Part shown: in pieces, positions 29,872 through 38,469 of the stretch
Layout: each line of letters begins with the position of its first letter
Position numbering within the stretch: the stretch's first letter is position 1
Assembly (NCBI RefSeq): GCF_014191495.1
Contig: NZ_JACHWR010000001.1
Location: 1,240,001-1,304,000 of the forward strand
From: Nocardioides soli
GTDB lineage: Bacteria; Actinomycetota; Actinomycetes; Propionibacteriales; Nocardioidaceae
DNA: 64,000 nucleotides
Direction of reading: 5' to 3'
Program-made: the position numbers and the translations under genes
Notes under the pieces: model-generated
Seen by the model: the letters and a program-made list of their open reading frames with translations, nothing else
What the model was told of the DNA's origin: nothing
Databases searched by the model: none

Positions 29872-29998
29872 GCCCACTACTCAAGCACCCGCCACCGACA
29901 CTCAAGGGCCTGGATCCCCTTGTTCCACAGGGGTTTGGGTCACGAACAGGTCACGATCCAGCGTGCTCGTCCACACCCAATGCCGATGTCCTGTGGAG

Positions 29999-30097
29999 GG
30001 GTGGTTTCGAGACAGGCGCTAGCGCGCCTTCCTCAACCACCGTGACCCGAGGACGGTGGTTGAGGAGGTTGCGCTAGCAACCGTCTCGAAACCCACC
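29999..30097. repeat. intergenic inverted-repeat unit A
   Basis: The unit begins with a 46-nt segment (29999-30044) opening GGGTGGTTTCGAGACAGG and ending CTCAACCACCGTG. An inverted, diverged partner (30053-30097) runs from ACGGTGGTTGAGG to CTCGAAACCCACC. Each half also has a small inner palindrome around GCGCTAGCG or GCGCTAGC. The same 46 nt recur at 30142. I recall similar sequences as common intergenic repeats in Nocardioides-type genomes, but cannot check. The 410-nt gap 29872-30281 holds only these repeats and a promoter. Confidence 0.85.
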
Positions 30098-30141
30098 ACG
30101 ACCAACGCGACCCGGCCCCGACCACAGCCCCGCGCACCGAC

Positions 30142-30245
30142 GGGTGGTTTCGAGACAGGCGCTAGCGCGCCTTCCTCAACCACCGTGCTCGGCGACGGTG
30201 GTTGAGGTGCGACGAGCGCCAGCGAGGAGCCTCGAAACCACCGTG
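30142..30245. repeat. intergenic inverted-repeat unit B
   Basis: The first 46 nt (30142-30187) are identical to 29999-30044. The inverted partner (30195-30245) differs from that of unit A: it contains GACGAGCGCCAGCGAGGAG in place of the GCGCTAGC core and ends CTCGAAACCACCGTG. Units A and B start 143 bp apart. Unit B lies directly upstream of the GH4 promoter. Confidence 0.85.
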
Positions 30246-30269
30246 ACCCGCGGCGACGGAGGTGTGGGG

Positions 30270-30275
30270 AAGAAT
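30270..30275 (+). promoter_or_regulatory. possible -10 element for the GH4 operon
   Basis: AAGAAT ends 6 nt before the ATG at 30282, fitting a leaderless or very short leader. A GGAGG lies about 20 nt upstream of the ATG, too far for normal use. Confidence 0.35.
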
Positions 30276-30281
30276 CCAGCT

Positions 30282-31511
30282 ATGAAGGTCACCGTCGTCG
30301 GCGCGGGATCGACGTACACGCCCGAGCTGGTCTCGGGTCTGGCCGCGCAGCGGTCGCGGCTCGCGGTCGACGAGCTCGTGCTGATGGACGTCGATCGCGG
30401 GCGGCTCGAGGTGGTCGGCGGGTTCGCGCGGCGGATGCTGGCCCACCAGGGGCTGGCGACCGACGTCCGTCTGACCACGGACCGCACCGACGCGGTCCGC
30501 GACGCCGACGCCGTGCTGGTGCAGCTGCGCGTGGGCGGGCAGACGGCTCGGCTGGCCGACGAGACGTTCCCGCTGGCGTGCGGCTGCGTGGGGCAGGAGA
30601 CCACCGGCGCCGGCGGACTCGCGAAGGCGCTCCGGACGGTGCCGGTGGTGCTCGACATCGCCGAGGAGGTACGCCGGATCGCCAAGCCCGACGCGTGGCT
30701 GATCGACTTCACCAACCCCGTCGGCATCGTCACCCGGGCGCTGCTCGACGCCGGCCATCGCGCGATCGGGCTGTGCAACGTGGCGATCGGCATGCAGCGC
30801 TGGATGGCGGACCTGCTCGAGGTCGACCCGGGCCGCGTCGAGGTCGACCCGGTCGGTCTCAACCACTTCTCGTGGATGCGGCGGGTGCTCCTCGACGGCG
30901 AGGACGTGCTGCCCCGGCTGCTCGACGGGCGCATGGACGACCTCAGGACGCGCCTGCCCTTCCCCGAGCACCTGATGCGGATGCTGGGCGCGCTGCCGTC
31001 GTACTACCTGCAGTACTACTACCTCCACGACCGGACCGTCGCCGAACAGCGCCGGGAGCGACCGCGCGCCGCGGTGGTGGCCGATCTCGAGACGGAGCTG
31101 CTCGACCTGTACCGCTCCCCCACGCTCGTCGAGAAGCCGACGCAGCTCGAGCAGCGCGGCGGCGCCTTCTACAGCGAGGCCGCCGTCGACCTGCTCGCCT
31201 CGCTGTACGCCGACGAGCCGACCGTCCACGTGATCAACGTGCGCAACGACGGGCTGATCCCCGGCCTCGCCGCCGACGACGTCATCGAGACCCGCTGCCT
31301 CGTCAGCCGGTCCGGCATCGAGCCGCTGCCACAGCCCGACGTGCCGCCGGTCATCCTCGGGCCGATCCAGCACGTCAGCGCCTACGAGCGGATCGCCGCC
31401 GGGGCCGCGCTCTCGGGCGACGCGGACGACGTACGCCGCGCGCTGCTGGCGCACCCCCTGATCGGTCAGTGGGACCTGGTCGAGCAGCTGCTGCCCGGGT
31501 TCGAGCGATGA
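30282..31511 (+). CDS. family 4 glycosidase (6-phospho-beta-glucosidase type)
   Basis: A 409-residue GH4 enzyme, which cleaves glycosides by an NAD+- and Mn2+-dependent redox-elimination mechanism. The Rossmann motif VVGAGSTYTPEL is at the N-terminus; VLVQLRVGG, CGCVGQETTGAGG and DFTNPVGIVT are family motifs. Likely metal ligands are C165 (LCNV) and H195 (GLNHF). It overlaps the downstream BadF-type kinase gene by ATGA. The pair suggests a sugar is phosphorylated by the kinase and then cleaved or processed here. No phosphotransferase genes are nearby. Substrate not settled. Confidence 0.92.
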   Translation: MKVTVVGAGSTYTPELVSGLAAQRSRLAVDELVLMDVDRGRLEVVGGFARRMLAHQGLATDVRLTTDRTDAVRDADAVLVQLRVGGQTARLADETFPLACGCVGQETTGAGGLAKALRTVPVVLDIAEEVRRIAKPDAWLIDFTNPVGIVTRALLDAGHRAIGLCNVAIGMQRWMADLLEVDPGRVEVDPVGLNHFSWMRRVLLDGEDVLPRLLDGRMDDLRTRLPFPEHLMRMLGALPSYYLQYYYLHDRTVAEQRRERPRAAVVADLETELLDLYRSPTLVEKPTQLEQRGGAFYSEAAVDLLASLYADEPTVHVINVRNDGLIPGLAADDVIETRCLVSRSGIEPLPQPDVPPVILGPIQHVSAYERIAAGAALSGDADDVRRALLAHPLIGQWDLVEQLLPGFER

Positions 31512-32464
31512 CGACGCACACCCTGGTGCTCGGCGTCGACGTCGGGAACTCGAAGACCCACGTCGCCGTCGTCGACACGGGCGGCGACGTGGTCGGCGCG
31601 GCCGCCGGCACCGGCTGGAGCTCCGGCGACCTGAGCGCGGCCACGGCCGTCGACCACGTGCTCGGCCTGGCCGAGCGGGCCTGCGGACGGCGTGCCGGCT
31701 TCGCCGCCGCGGCGATCGCGATGGCCGGCCTCGACCTGCCGCACCAGGAGCGGGACATGGTCGACCGGTTCGCCGCCGCGGCACCGGCGCCCGCCGTCAC
31801 CGTCGTCAACGACACCTTCGCGCTGCTGCGCGTCGGCGCGCCGTCCGGCGACGGCGTGGCAGTGGTCGCCGGCGCGGGCATCAACTGCGTGGGCGTGCGC
31901 GGCGACCGGGTGGTCCGCTTCCACTCCCTCGGCCGGCTCAGCGGCGACTGGGGCGGCGGTTACGACGTCGGTGCCGAGGCGCTCGCGCTGGCCTGCCGGG
32001 CCGAGGACGGGCGCGGGGCGGCCACGGCGCTGGAGCGGCTGGTGCCCCGTCACTTCGGCCTCGACCGGCCGCTGCAGGTGAGCGAGGCGGTGCTGGACGG
32101 TACGGTGCGCCGGGACCGGCTGCTGGAGCTCTGCCCGACGGTCTTCGCGGCCGCCGGCGAGGGCGACGCCGTGGCCCGCTCGGTCGTCGAGCGCCTGGGC
32201 ACGGAGGTCGCGGTGTTCGCGCGCACCGCCGTACGCCGCCTGTCGTGGGACTCGGGTCCGGTCCCCGTCGTGCTCGGCGGCGGGCTGTTCCAGTCGCGCG
32301 ACCCCGTGCTGCTCGACTCCGTCACCGAGGCACTCGACGACCGGCTCGAGGTCATCGTGAGCGACGACCCGCCCGTGGTCGGATCGGTGCTGATGGCGCT
32401 CGACCTGCTCGGTGTCCCGCCGCCGGCCCGCCTGACCGCACGTCTCCGGCCGCTGCTCTCGTGA
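31508..32464 (+). CDS. BadF/BadG/BcrA/BcrD ATPase-family sugar kinase
   Basis: A 318-residue ASKHA-fold kinase. Phosphate 1 motif LGVDVGNSKTHVAVVD, phosphate 2 region VVAGAGINCVGVRG and the adenosine motif VVLGGGLFQSRD are visible. Relatives are N-acetylglucosamine or glucosamine kinases. Translationally coupled to the GH4 gene, it probably phosphorylates the GH4 substrate or product. Length is normal for the family. A long palindrome follows the stop. Confidence 0.87.
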   Translation: MTTHTLVLGVDVGNSKTHVAVVDTGGDVVGAAAGTGWSSGDLSAATAVDHVLGLAERACGRRAGFAAAAIAMAGLDLPHQERDMVDRFAAAAPAPAVTVVNDTFALLRVGAPSGDGVAVVAGAGINCVGVRGDRVVRFHSLGRLSGDWGGGYDVGAEALALACRAEDGRGAATALERLVPRHFGLDRPLQVSEAVLDGTVRRDRLLELCPTVFAAAGEGDAVARSVVERLGTEVAVFARTAVRRLSWDSGPVPVVLGGGLFQSRDPVLLDSVTEALDDRLEVIVSDDPPVVGSVLMALDLLGVPPPARLTARLRPLLS

Positions 32465-32478
32465 CCCCTTCCGGGCGC

Positions 32479-32541
32479 GATAGTCCGTCACGTTCTGGTT
32501 GTCTCGCGCGCTCGGAGGCAACCAGAACGTGACGGACTATC
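32479..32541. repeat. 63-bp perfect palindrome, 23-nt arms
   Basis: Arms of 23 nt (32479-32501 and 32519-32541) pair perfectly around a 17-nt loop. The left arm starts GATAGTCCGTCACG and ends CTGGTTG. It lies 14 nt after the kinase stop and could end the GH4-kinase transcript. The stem is longer and less GC-rich than the other terminators here, and the 17-nt loop matches that of the 51-bp elements. Confidence 0.85.
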
Positions 32542-32649
32542 CCAGTCGTCGACACATACGACGATCCAGTTGTCGGCGCACGCGGCAGAGCCAGGCATGC
32601 CGACCAATGAGGGGATGCCAGGCGTGCTCGGCCGGGTCATAGTGGATCG

Positions 32650-33723
32650 GTGAGCGCATCAGACCAGACCGCGGACGAGGTGGCGGAGCGCCTGTTCGGA
32701 TCGATCCTGGGCACGGTGGAGGTGATGTCGGTCTTCCTCGGGGACCGCCTCGGCTGGTACCGGTCGCTGGCCAGCGAGGGTCCGGCCAGCGCGAACGAGC
32801 TGGCCCGACGTACCGGCACCCACGCCCGCTATGCCCGCGAGTGGCTCGAGCAGCAGGCGGTGGCCGGGCTGCTGACGGTCGAGTCCGACGGCGGGCCAGA
32901 CGACCGACGCTTCGCCATCCCGGCCAGCACGGCCGAGGTGATGACCGACCCGACGAGCCTGGCCTACCTGGCGCCCCTGGGCCGGATGTTCGGCGCGGTC
33001 GGCCCCGTGCTCCCCCAGCTCCTCGAGGCCTATCGGAACGGCGGCGGCGTCAGCTGGGACCAGCTCGGCGACGATGCACGGGAGTCCCAGGCCGACGCCA
33101 ACCGGCCGTGGTACGAGAACCGGCTCGGCCCCGCCCTCGCGGGAGTGCCCGCGGTCCACGACACGCTCACTACCCCGGGCTGCCGGGTGCTCGACGTGGG
33201 CTGTGGCGCGGGCTGGTCGAGCATCTCCCTGGCTCGCGCCTACCCGTCGGCCACGGTGCTCGGCGTCGACGTCGACGAGCCCTCGATCGCGCTGGCCGAG
33301 GACAACGCCCGCGCCGCCGGCGTGGACGACCGGGTGCGCTTCGTGGGCCGGGACGCCGCCCTCCTGCCCGAGGGGACGGTCGACGTGGCGTTCGCCTTCG
33401 AGTGCGTCCACGACATGCCCCGACCGGTCGACGTGCTCTCGGCGGTCCGCCGGACGCTCGCACCCGGCGGCTCCCTGGTCGTCATGGACGAGGCCGTGGC
33501 CGACGCCTTCGCCCCGGACGGCGACGAGCTGGAGCGGATCATGTACGGGTTCAGCCTCTTCGTCTGCCTCCCCGACGGGCTCTCCTCGGCCCCGAGCGTG
33601 GGGACCGGCACCGTGATGCGTCCGGCCACGTTGCAGGGCTACGGCGAGGCGGCCGGCTTCGGGACGTTCGAGGTCCTGCCGATCGAGGAGTTCGGATTCT
33701 GGCGCTTCTACCGGCTGTCCTGA
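32650..33723 (+). CDS. class I SAM-dependent methyltransferase with winged-helix N-terminus
   Basis: A 357-residue methyltransferase. The N-terminal 110 residues resemble the winged-helix region of O-methyltransferase-type proteins (ANELARRTGTHARYAREWLEQQAVAGLL). The SAM-binding motif I is CRVLDVGCGAGWSSISLA, with the acidic residue in GVDVDE and motif RFVGRDAALLPEG. Substrate is unknown. The GTG at 32650 follows CATAGT by 6 nt, so translation may be leaderless. It stands alone between the GH4 operon and a convergent two-component system. Confidence 0.85.
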   Translation: MSASDQTADEVAERLFGSILGTVEVMSVFLGDRLGWYRSLASEGPASANELARRTGTHARYAREWLEQQAVAGLLTVESDGGPDDRRFAIPASTAEVMTDPTSLAYLAPLGRMFGAVGPVLPQLLEAYRNGGGVSWDQLGDDARESQADANRPWYENRLGPALAGVPAVHDTLTTPGCRVLDVGCGAGWSSISLARAYPSATVLGVDVDEPSIALAEDNARAAGVDDRVRFVGRDAALLPEGTVDVAFAFECVHDMPRPVDVLSAVRRTLAPGGSLVVMDEAVADAFAPDGDELERIMYGFSLFVCLPDGLSSAPSVGTGTVMRPATLQGYGEAAGFGTFEVLPIEEFGFWRFYRLS

Positions 33724-33749
33724 CGGGACCCGGGCCCAGGCGCGAACGA

Positions 33750-34376
33750 TCAGGCCCGGATGATGCGTCGCTCGATCGCGGCCGCGACCGCACCCGCCCG
33801 GGTGTCGACGCCGAGCTTCGTGTAGATGTGCGAGAGGTGCGACTTCACGGTCGCCTCGGAGACGAAGAGCTCGCGGGCCATCTCCTTGTTGCCCAGCCCG
33901 CGGGAGAGCAGCTCGAGCACCTCGACCTCCCGCTCGGTGATGGTGGTCGCGCCCGGCGTCGTACGCCGGACCAGGGTCGCGGCCACGGACGGCGCGAGCA
34001 CGGTCTCGCCGCGCGCGGTGGCCCGGATGCCGCCGAACAGCTCCTCGGGCGGAGCGTCCTTGAGGAGGTAGCCCCGCGCGCCCGCCTCGAGCGCCCGCAG
34101 GATGTCGGACTCGGTGTCGTAGGTCGTCAGCACCAGCACCTCCGGCGCCGGGTCGAGGGCCCGCAGGGCGGCCGTCGCCTCGGCGCCACCGGGCTCGCCG
34201 GCGCCCAGGCTCAGGTCCATCAGCACGACGTCGGGCCGGTCCGCGGTCACGACGGCGACCGCGGACTCGAGGCCGTCGGCCTCGCCGACCACGGACAGGT
34301 CCTCCTGGCCGTCGACCAGGGCGCGCAGCCCGGCCCGGATCACCGGGTGGTCGTCGACCAGCACGATCCGGATCAT
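33750..34376 (-). CDS. NarL/FixJ family response regulator
   Basis: A 208-residue DNA-binding response regulator. The receiver has VDDHPVIRAG, the phospho-acceptor D54 in VLMDLSLG, and the conserved Lys in YLLKDAP. The LuxR-type HTH is TITEREVEVLELLSRGLGNKEMARELFVSEATVKSHLSHIYTKLGV. It overlaps the histidine kinase gene (ATGA), its cognate partner. Target genes are not evident; the divergent SMP-30-like operon on the far side of the kinase is the nearest candidate. Confidence 0.95.
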   Translation of the reverse strand: MIRIVLVDDHPVIRAGLRALVDGQEDLSVVGEADGLESAVAVVTADRPDVVLMDLSLGAGEPGGAEATAALRALDPAPEVLVLTTYDTESDILRALEAGARGYLLKDAPPEELFGGIRATARGETVLAPSVAATLVRRTTPGATTITEREVEVLELLSRGLGNKEMARELFVSEATVKSHLSHIYTKLGVDTRAGAVAAAIERRIIRA

Positions 34377-35617
34377 CGGTCCTCCTTCGGCAGGTTCGAC
34401 AGCGGGAAGCGGACCGACACGGTCGTGCCCTCGCCCGGGGCGCTCTCGACGTCGGCGCGGCCGCCGAGCGCCGCCGCCCGGTCCCGGATCCCGGCGAGGC
34501 CCCGGCCGCGGGTGCCGGACGGTCGTACCTGCGTGGGATCGAAGCCGCGGCCGTCGTCGCGCACGTCCAGCACCACCTCGTCCAGGTGGTAGGTCAGGGT
34601 CAGCGCGACCCGGCCGGCGCCGGCGTGCTCGCGCACGTTGGCCAGCGCCCCGCGGGCGGTGCGGACCAGGGCCGCCGCCACGTCCGCGGGTACGACGACC
34701 GGCTCGCCGTCGACGCGGACCTCGACCCGCATCCCGGGCGCGGCCTGCTCGGCCGCGCGCCGCAGGGCGGCGGGCAGAGCGTCGGGCAGGGCGGTGCCGG
34801 TGACGTCGCCGGCGAGATCGGCCGGGGCCAGGTCGCGCACCACCCGGCGTACCTCGTCGAGGCCGTCGCGGGCGGTCGCCGCCGCGGTGCGCACATGGTC
34901 GCGGGCGGTCTCGGGCTGGGTGTCCCAGGCCTGCTCGGCGGCCTGGAGCAGCAGGTTGATGCTCGACAGGCCCTGCCCGACGGAGTCGTGGATCTCCCGC
35001 GACAGGCGGGTCCGCTCGGCGAGGGCTCCGGTGCGGTGCTGCTCCTCGGCGAGCTCGGCCTGGGCCTCGACGAGCCGGTCGAGCAGGTCCTGGCGGGCAC
35101 GCGACTCGAGGTCGAGGGCGCGGTAGGCGAGCACGGTGACCAGCGCGACGCCGATCGGCCCGGCGACCTGCACCGGGTCGAAGCCGTCGGCCGACGAGCT
35201 GTCGAGTCGCTGCCAGGCGGCGGTCAGCAGCACGGTCATCAGCACCACGGTGCCGACGGCCCACGCGAACGGGACCACCCGCAGCACGGCGAAGGCCACC
35301 GGCACCGCACACCAGGCGAACGACGGTGCCACTGCAGTCAGCGCCCCCCACAGCACGACCATCCCGGTCACCCACACGGTGGGCCACCAGCTGCGGTCGG
35401 CCAGCAGGCCACGGGTGGCGTACGCGAGGCCGAGCACCAGCGCGCCGGCCAGGACGGCGACCCCGGTGGCGTCGAGGGCGTGCCGGTCGACGTACCGCAC
35501 CGCGCAGGTGACGAGCAGCACCACCAGCACGACCAGCAGCCACCGGTCCAGCCGGTTGGCGGGCGCGAGGATGCCGTGCTCGCCGGGGCGGCGCGAGGCG
35601 GGGTGGAGGACAGACAT
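34373..35617 (-). CDS. DesK/NarX-type sensor histidine kinase
   Basis: A 414-residue membrane kinase. Several hydrophobic helices (about residues 26-170, for example WLLVVLVVLLVTCAVRYV, GVAVLAGALVLGLAYA) form a membrane sensor without a large outer domain. The HisKA_3 box RLSREIHDSVGQGLSS carries the phospho-acceptor H210. The ATPase domain has LANVREHAGAGRV, a degenerate N-box lacking the usual Asn-Ala, and DDGRGFD, GLAGIRDRAAALGG. ATG 35617 is the clear start. It forms a two-component system with the overlapping regulator. Confidence 0.93.
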   Translation of the reverse strand: MSVLHPASRRPGEHGILAPANRLDRWLLVVLVVLLVTCAVRYVDRHALDATGVAVLAGALVLGLAYATRGLLADRSWWPTVWVTGMVVLWGALTAVAPSFAWCAVPVAFAVLRVVPFAWAVGTVVLMTVLLTAAWQRLDSSSADGFDPVQVAGPIGVALVTVLAYRALDLESRARQDLLDRLVEAQAELAEEQHRTGALAERTRLSREIHDSVGQGLSSINLLLQAAEQAWDTQPETARDHVRTAAATARDGLDEVRRVVRDLAPADLAGDVTGTALPDALPAALRRAAEQAAPGMRVEVRVDGEPVVVPADVAAALVRTARGALANVREHAGAGRVALTLTYHLDEVVLDVRDDGRGFDPTQVRPSGTRGRGLAGIRDRAAALGGRADVESAPGEGTTVSVRFPLSNLPKEDR

Positions 35618-35760
35618 GGCTGGCCAAGCCTAGGGAGGAACGGCGGTCCCCGGCATCAACCGATCGGCTATCGAGGGGTAGCCGGCTGCCCGACGTCCGG
35701 ACCCCTCGCGGCCAGCACAGTGGTGGCATCAACCCGAGAGCCACCACCCAGGAGAGATCC

Positions 35761-36774
35761 ATGAAGCGCACGACCATCGCCAGCACGCTGCTCGCCGCGA
35801 CCGCCGTCAGCACCGTCGGCGCGGCCGTCGGCACCGCCACGCCGGCCCTCGCCGACCAGGACCGCGACCACGGCCGCGCCGCGAGCTACCTGCTGACCGG
35901 CGACCCGGTCGACGCCGCCAACCCGGCCGGCTCGAAGTTCGAGGGCATCGGCGCCGACGAGCGGCGCGGCCGGTTCTACGTCAGCGAGGTCACCGGCGGC
36001 GAGATCCACCGCGGCAAGGTCGGCACCGCCCGGACCCGGGAGTGGCTGGCCGGCCACGGCACCGACGGCCGGTTCACCGCCCGCGGCATCACCGTCGACG
36101 ACCAGGGCCGGGTCTACGTCGCCGGCGGCCCGAACGGCATCGGCGACGGTGGCGTCGACAACGGCCGCCCGGACCTGTGGGTCTACAGCAAGGAGGGCAA
36201 GCGGCTCGCCGCGCTGCGGACCCCGGGCAACGACGTCTTCCTCAACGACGTCGCGATCGGCCCCGACGGCGCGGCGTACTTCACCGACTCCAACGACGCC
36301 CAGATCTTCCGCGTCGCGAAGGGCAAGCAGGGCTGGAACGTGCGGCTGTGGGCCGACGCGAGCGACAAGATCACGCGGGAGACCGGCTTCAACCTCGGCG
36401 GCATCGTGCTGACCCGGGACAAGAAGGCGTTCGTCGTCGCCCAGGGCAACGTCGGCACGCTGTGGCGCTTCGCCGTGAAGTCCGGCAAGGTCACCCAGGT
36501 GAAGACCGGCAGCGCCGACCTGGTCAACGCCGACGGCCTGGTCCTGCAGGGCAGCCGCCTCACCGTGGTCCGGAACTTCAGCAAGCAGATCGCCACGCTC
36601 CGGCTCTCCGCCGACGGCCGCCAGACGAAGCTGATCCGCCAGCAGGCCACCTCGCCGGACCGCGTGCTGACCACCGCCAAGGAGCTGCGCGGCCAGATCC
36701 TGTACGTCGACAGCAAGTTCGACGAGCAGGTCGCCTCCGGCCCCTACGAGGTCGTCGCGGACCCGACGCGATGA
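35761..36774 (+). CDS. secreted SMP-30/gluconolactonase-like beta-propeller protein
   Basis: A 337-residue exported protein with a signal peptide (1-31, ending ALADQ). Propeller blades are visible in FEGIGADERRGRFYVSEV, GITVDDQGRVYVAGG, FLNDVAIGPDGAAYFTDS and GFNLGGIVLTRDKKAFVV; the N-D and T-D-S motifs resemble the metal site of SMP-30 lactonases. Activity is not established. GGAGAG lies before ATG 35761. Its stop overlaps the ATG of the ankyrin lipoprotein gene, so both are co-translated and probably act together outside the membrane. It is divergent from the histidine kinase gene. Confidence 0.8.
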   Translation: MKRTTIASTLLAATAVSTVGAAVGTATPALADQDRDHGRAASYLLTGDPVDAANPAGSKFEGIGADERRGRFYVSEVTGGEIHRGKVGTARTREWLAGHGTDGRFTARGITVDDQGRVYVAGGPNGIGDGGVDNGRPDLWVYSKEGKRLAALRTPGNDVFLNDVAIGPDGAAYFTDSNDAQIFRVAKGKQGWNVRLWADASDKITRETGFNLGGIVLTRDKKAFVVAQGNVGTLWRFAVKSGKVTQVKTGSADLVNADGLVLQGSRLTVVRNFSKQIATLRLSADGRQTKLIRQQATSPDRVLTTAKELRGQILYVDSKFDEQVASGPYEVVADPTR

Positions 36775-38066
36775 GGCGCCTCGTCCTGGCCGCCCTCCCG
36801 CTCGCCCTGCTGCTGGGGGCGTGCGGGGGCGGCGGCCCCACCACCACGCCGGAGCCCGATCCGGACCGCGCCGGGAGCCCCGCCTCCCCGGGCGGGTCCG
36901 CGAGCGGGCCGGACGCGAGCGACTCGCCGGGCGACGCCGCCGGCGCGGGGAGCGCTCCGGACGCCGAGGAGCAGGCCGCGCTGGACCGCCGGCTCCGCGA
37001 CGCGGCCTGGGCGAACGACGTCGCCCGGGCCCGCCGGCTGATCCGACAGGGCGCCGACGTGAACGCCAAGGACGAGACCGAGCAGTCGGCGTACCTGGTC
37101 GCCACCAGCGAGGGCTACCTCGACCTGCTGCGGCTCACCCTGCGCTCCGACGCCCGGATCAACGACAAGGACAGCTGGAACGGCACCGGCCTGATCCGCG
37201 CCGCCGAGCGCGGCCACGGCCTCGTCGTGGGCGAACTGCTCCGGGCCGGTATCGACCGCGACCACGTCAACCGGATCGGCTACCAGGCCATCCACGAGGC
37301 GGTGTGGCTCGGCGAGGACACCGCGACGTACGCGACCACCGTCCGGGTGCTCGCCGCGGGCGGCGCACGCCTGGCGAGCCGCTCACCCTCGGCGGGACTG
37401 ACCCCCGTGGAGATGGCCCGCGAGCGCGGGTTCGACGGACTGGAGAGGATCCTGAGGAGCATGACCACTGCCGATCGCCCTGCCGACCCCGACGCCGCCC
37501 TGCTGCGGGCCGCCGCGGACGGCGACGCCGACGCGGTCGCCGTCGCGCTCCGCGCGGGCGCCGACATCGAGGCCCGCGACGAGCGCGACCGTACCGCGCT
37601 GCTGCTCGCCGTCACCTACGACCGGGTGCCGGTCGCCGAGGTGCTCGTGGCCATGGGCGCGAACCCCGACGCCCTCGACGCCCAGCACGACACCCCGTGG
37701 CTGGTCACCGGCGTCACCGGCAGCGTCGCGATGCTCGAGGCCCTGCTGCCGGCCGACCCCGACCTCACCGTCCGGAACCGGTACGGCGGCCTGTCGCCGA
37801 TCCCGGCCAGCGAGCGCGGCCACGTCGCCTACGTGCGCCGCGTCGTGCAGACCGACGTCGACATCAACCACGTCAACGACCTCGGCTGGACCGCGCTGCT
37901 GGAGGCGATCATCCTCGGTGACGGCGGTCCCGACCACCAGGAGATCGTCCGGATCCTGCTGGCGGCCGGGGCCGACCCGACCATCGCCGACCGCGACGGC
38001 GTCTCGCCGCTGCGCCACGCCGAGCAGCGCGGGTACGACGAGATCGCCGCCCGGCTGCGCCGCTGA
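36771..38066 (+). CDS. ankyrin-repeat lipoprotein
   Basis: A 431-residue protein with a lipoprotein signal (LVLAALPLALLLGAC, lipobox Cys near residue 18), a Gly/Ser/Pro/Asp-rich linker to about residue 63, and two blocks of ankyrin repeats (about 68-228 and 240-430). Examples are ARRLIRQGADVNAKDE, AVALRAGADIEARDERDRTALL and LLAAGADPTIADRDGVSPL. An in-frame ATG at 37461, preceded by GAGGAG, begins the second block as if it were once, or still is, a separate start. It overlaps the SMP-30-like gene. Ankyrin lipoproteins outside the membrane are probably binding partners; the ligand is unknown. Confidence 0.85.
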   Translation: MRRLVLAALPLALLLGACGGGGPTTTPEPDPDRAGSPASPGGSASGPDASDSPGDAAGAGSAPDAEEQAALDRRLRDAAWANDVARARRLIRQGADVNAKDETEQSAYLVATSEGYLDLLRLTLRSDARINDKDSWNGTGLIRAAERGHGLVVGELLRAGIDRDHVNRIGYQAIHEAVWLGEDTATYATTVRVLAAGGARLASRSPSAGLTPVEMARERGFDGLERILRSMTTADRPADPDAALLRAAADGDADAVAVALRAGADIEARDERDRTALLLAVTYDRVPVAEVLVAMGANPDALDAQHDTPWLVTGVTGSVAMLEALLPADPDLTVRNRYGGLSPIPASERGHVAYVRRVVQTDVDINHVNDLGWTALLEAIILGDGGPDHQEIVRILLAAGADPTIADRDGVSPLRHAEQRGYDEIAARLRR

Positions 38067-38097
38067 GCCCGGCGACCCCGCCCGCGGCGGCTCGAGC

Positions 38098-38469
38098 TCA
38101 TCGGGCCGCCGCGGGCTCCCTCGGGGTGTCGGCGTCGAACCCCACGGCGACCGGCAGGTCCGTGACGACGCGGGTGTCGAGGAACTCCCACCACTCGTCC
38201 TGCGAGACCCGCTCGGACTCCCAGTCCGCGTTGCTCTTGAGGTTCGCGAGCGCGGCGCGGTACTCCCCCCAGCCGGCCTCGTTCTCGAAGCCGGCCCAGT
38301 TCTCGATGACGTAGACGTCGCCGATCACCGAGTAGTACCAACGCAGCGACTTCACCATCGGCAGGTCGTCGTAGAAGAAGCGCTCGCGGTCCTCCAGCCA
38401 GGACCAGAACTCCTTCATGTTCTGCCGCGCCCGGGGCGCGAGCTTCATCCGGTAGACGAGGTAGATCAT
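38098..38469 (-). CDS. small conserved hypothetical protein
   Basis: A 123-residue protein that I cannot assign firmly. MIYLVYRMKLAPRARQNMKEF, a Trp/Tyr-rich middle (KSLRWYYSVIGDVYVIENWAGF) and the repeated W/E-rich helix resemble dimeric alpha/beta-barrel proteins of the NIPSNAP/EthD type. Its ATG overlaps the DUF1838 stop, placing it last in the transporter operon. It probably works with the DUF1838 protein on the imported compound. Confidence 0.68.
   Translation of the reverse strand: MIYLVYRMKLAPRARQNMKEFWSWLEDRERFFYDDLPMVKSLRWYYSVIGDVYVIENWAGFENEAGWGEYRAALANLKSNADWESERVSQDEWWEFLDTRVVTDLPVAVGFDADTPREPAAAR

Noticed and set aside
28627-30245. Mobile element carrying the DUF222 HNH gene
   Set aside because: Repeats lie on one side only, with no matching terminal repeat, target duplication or transposase.
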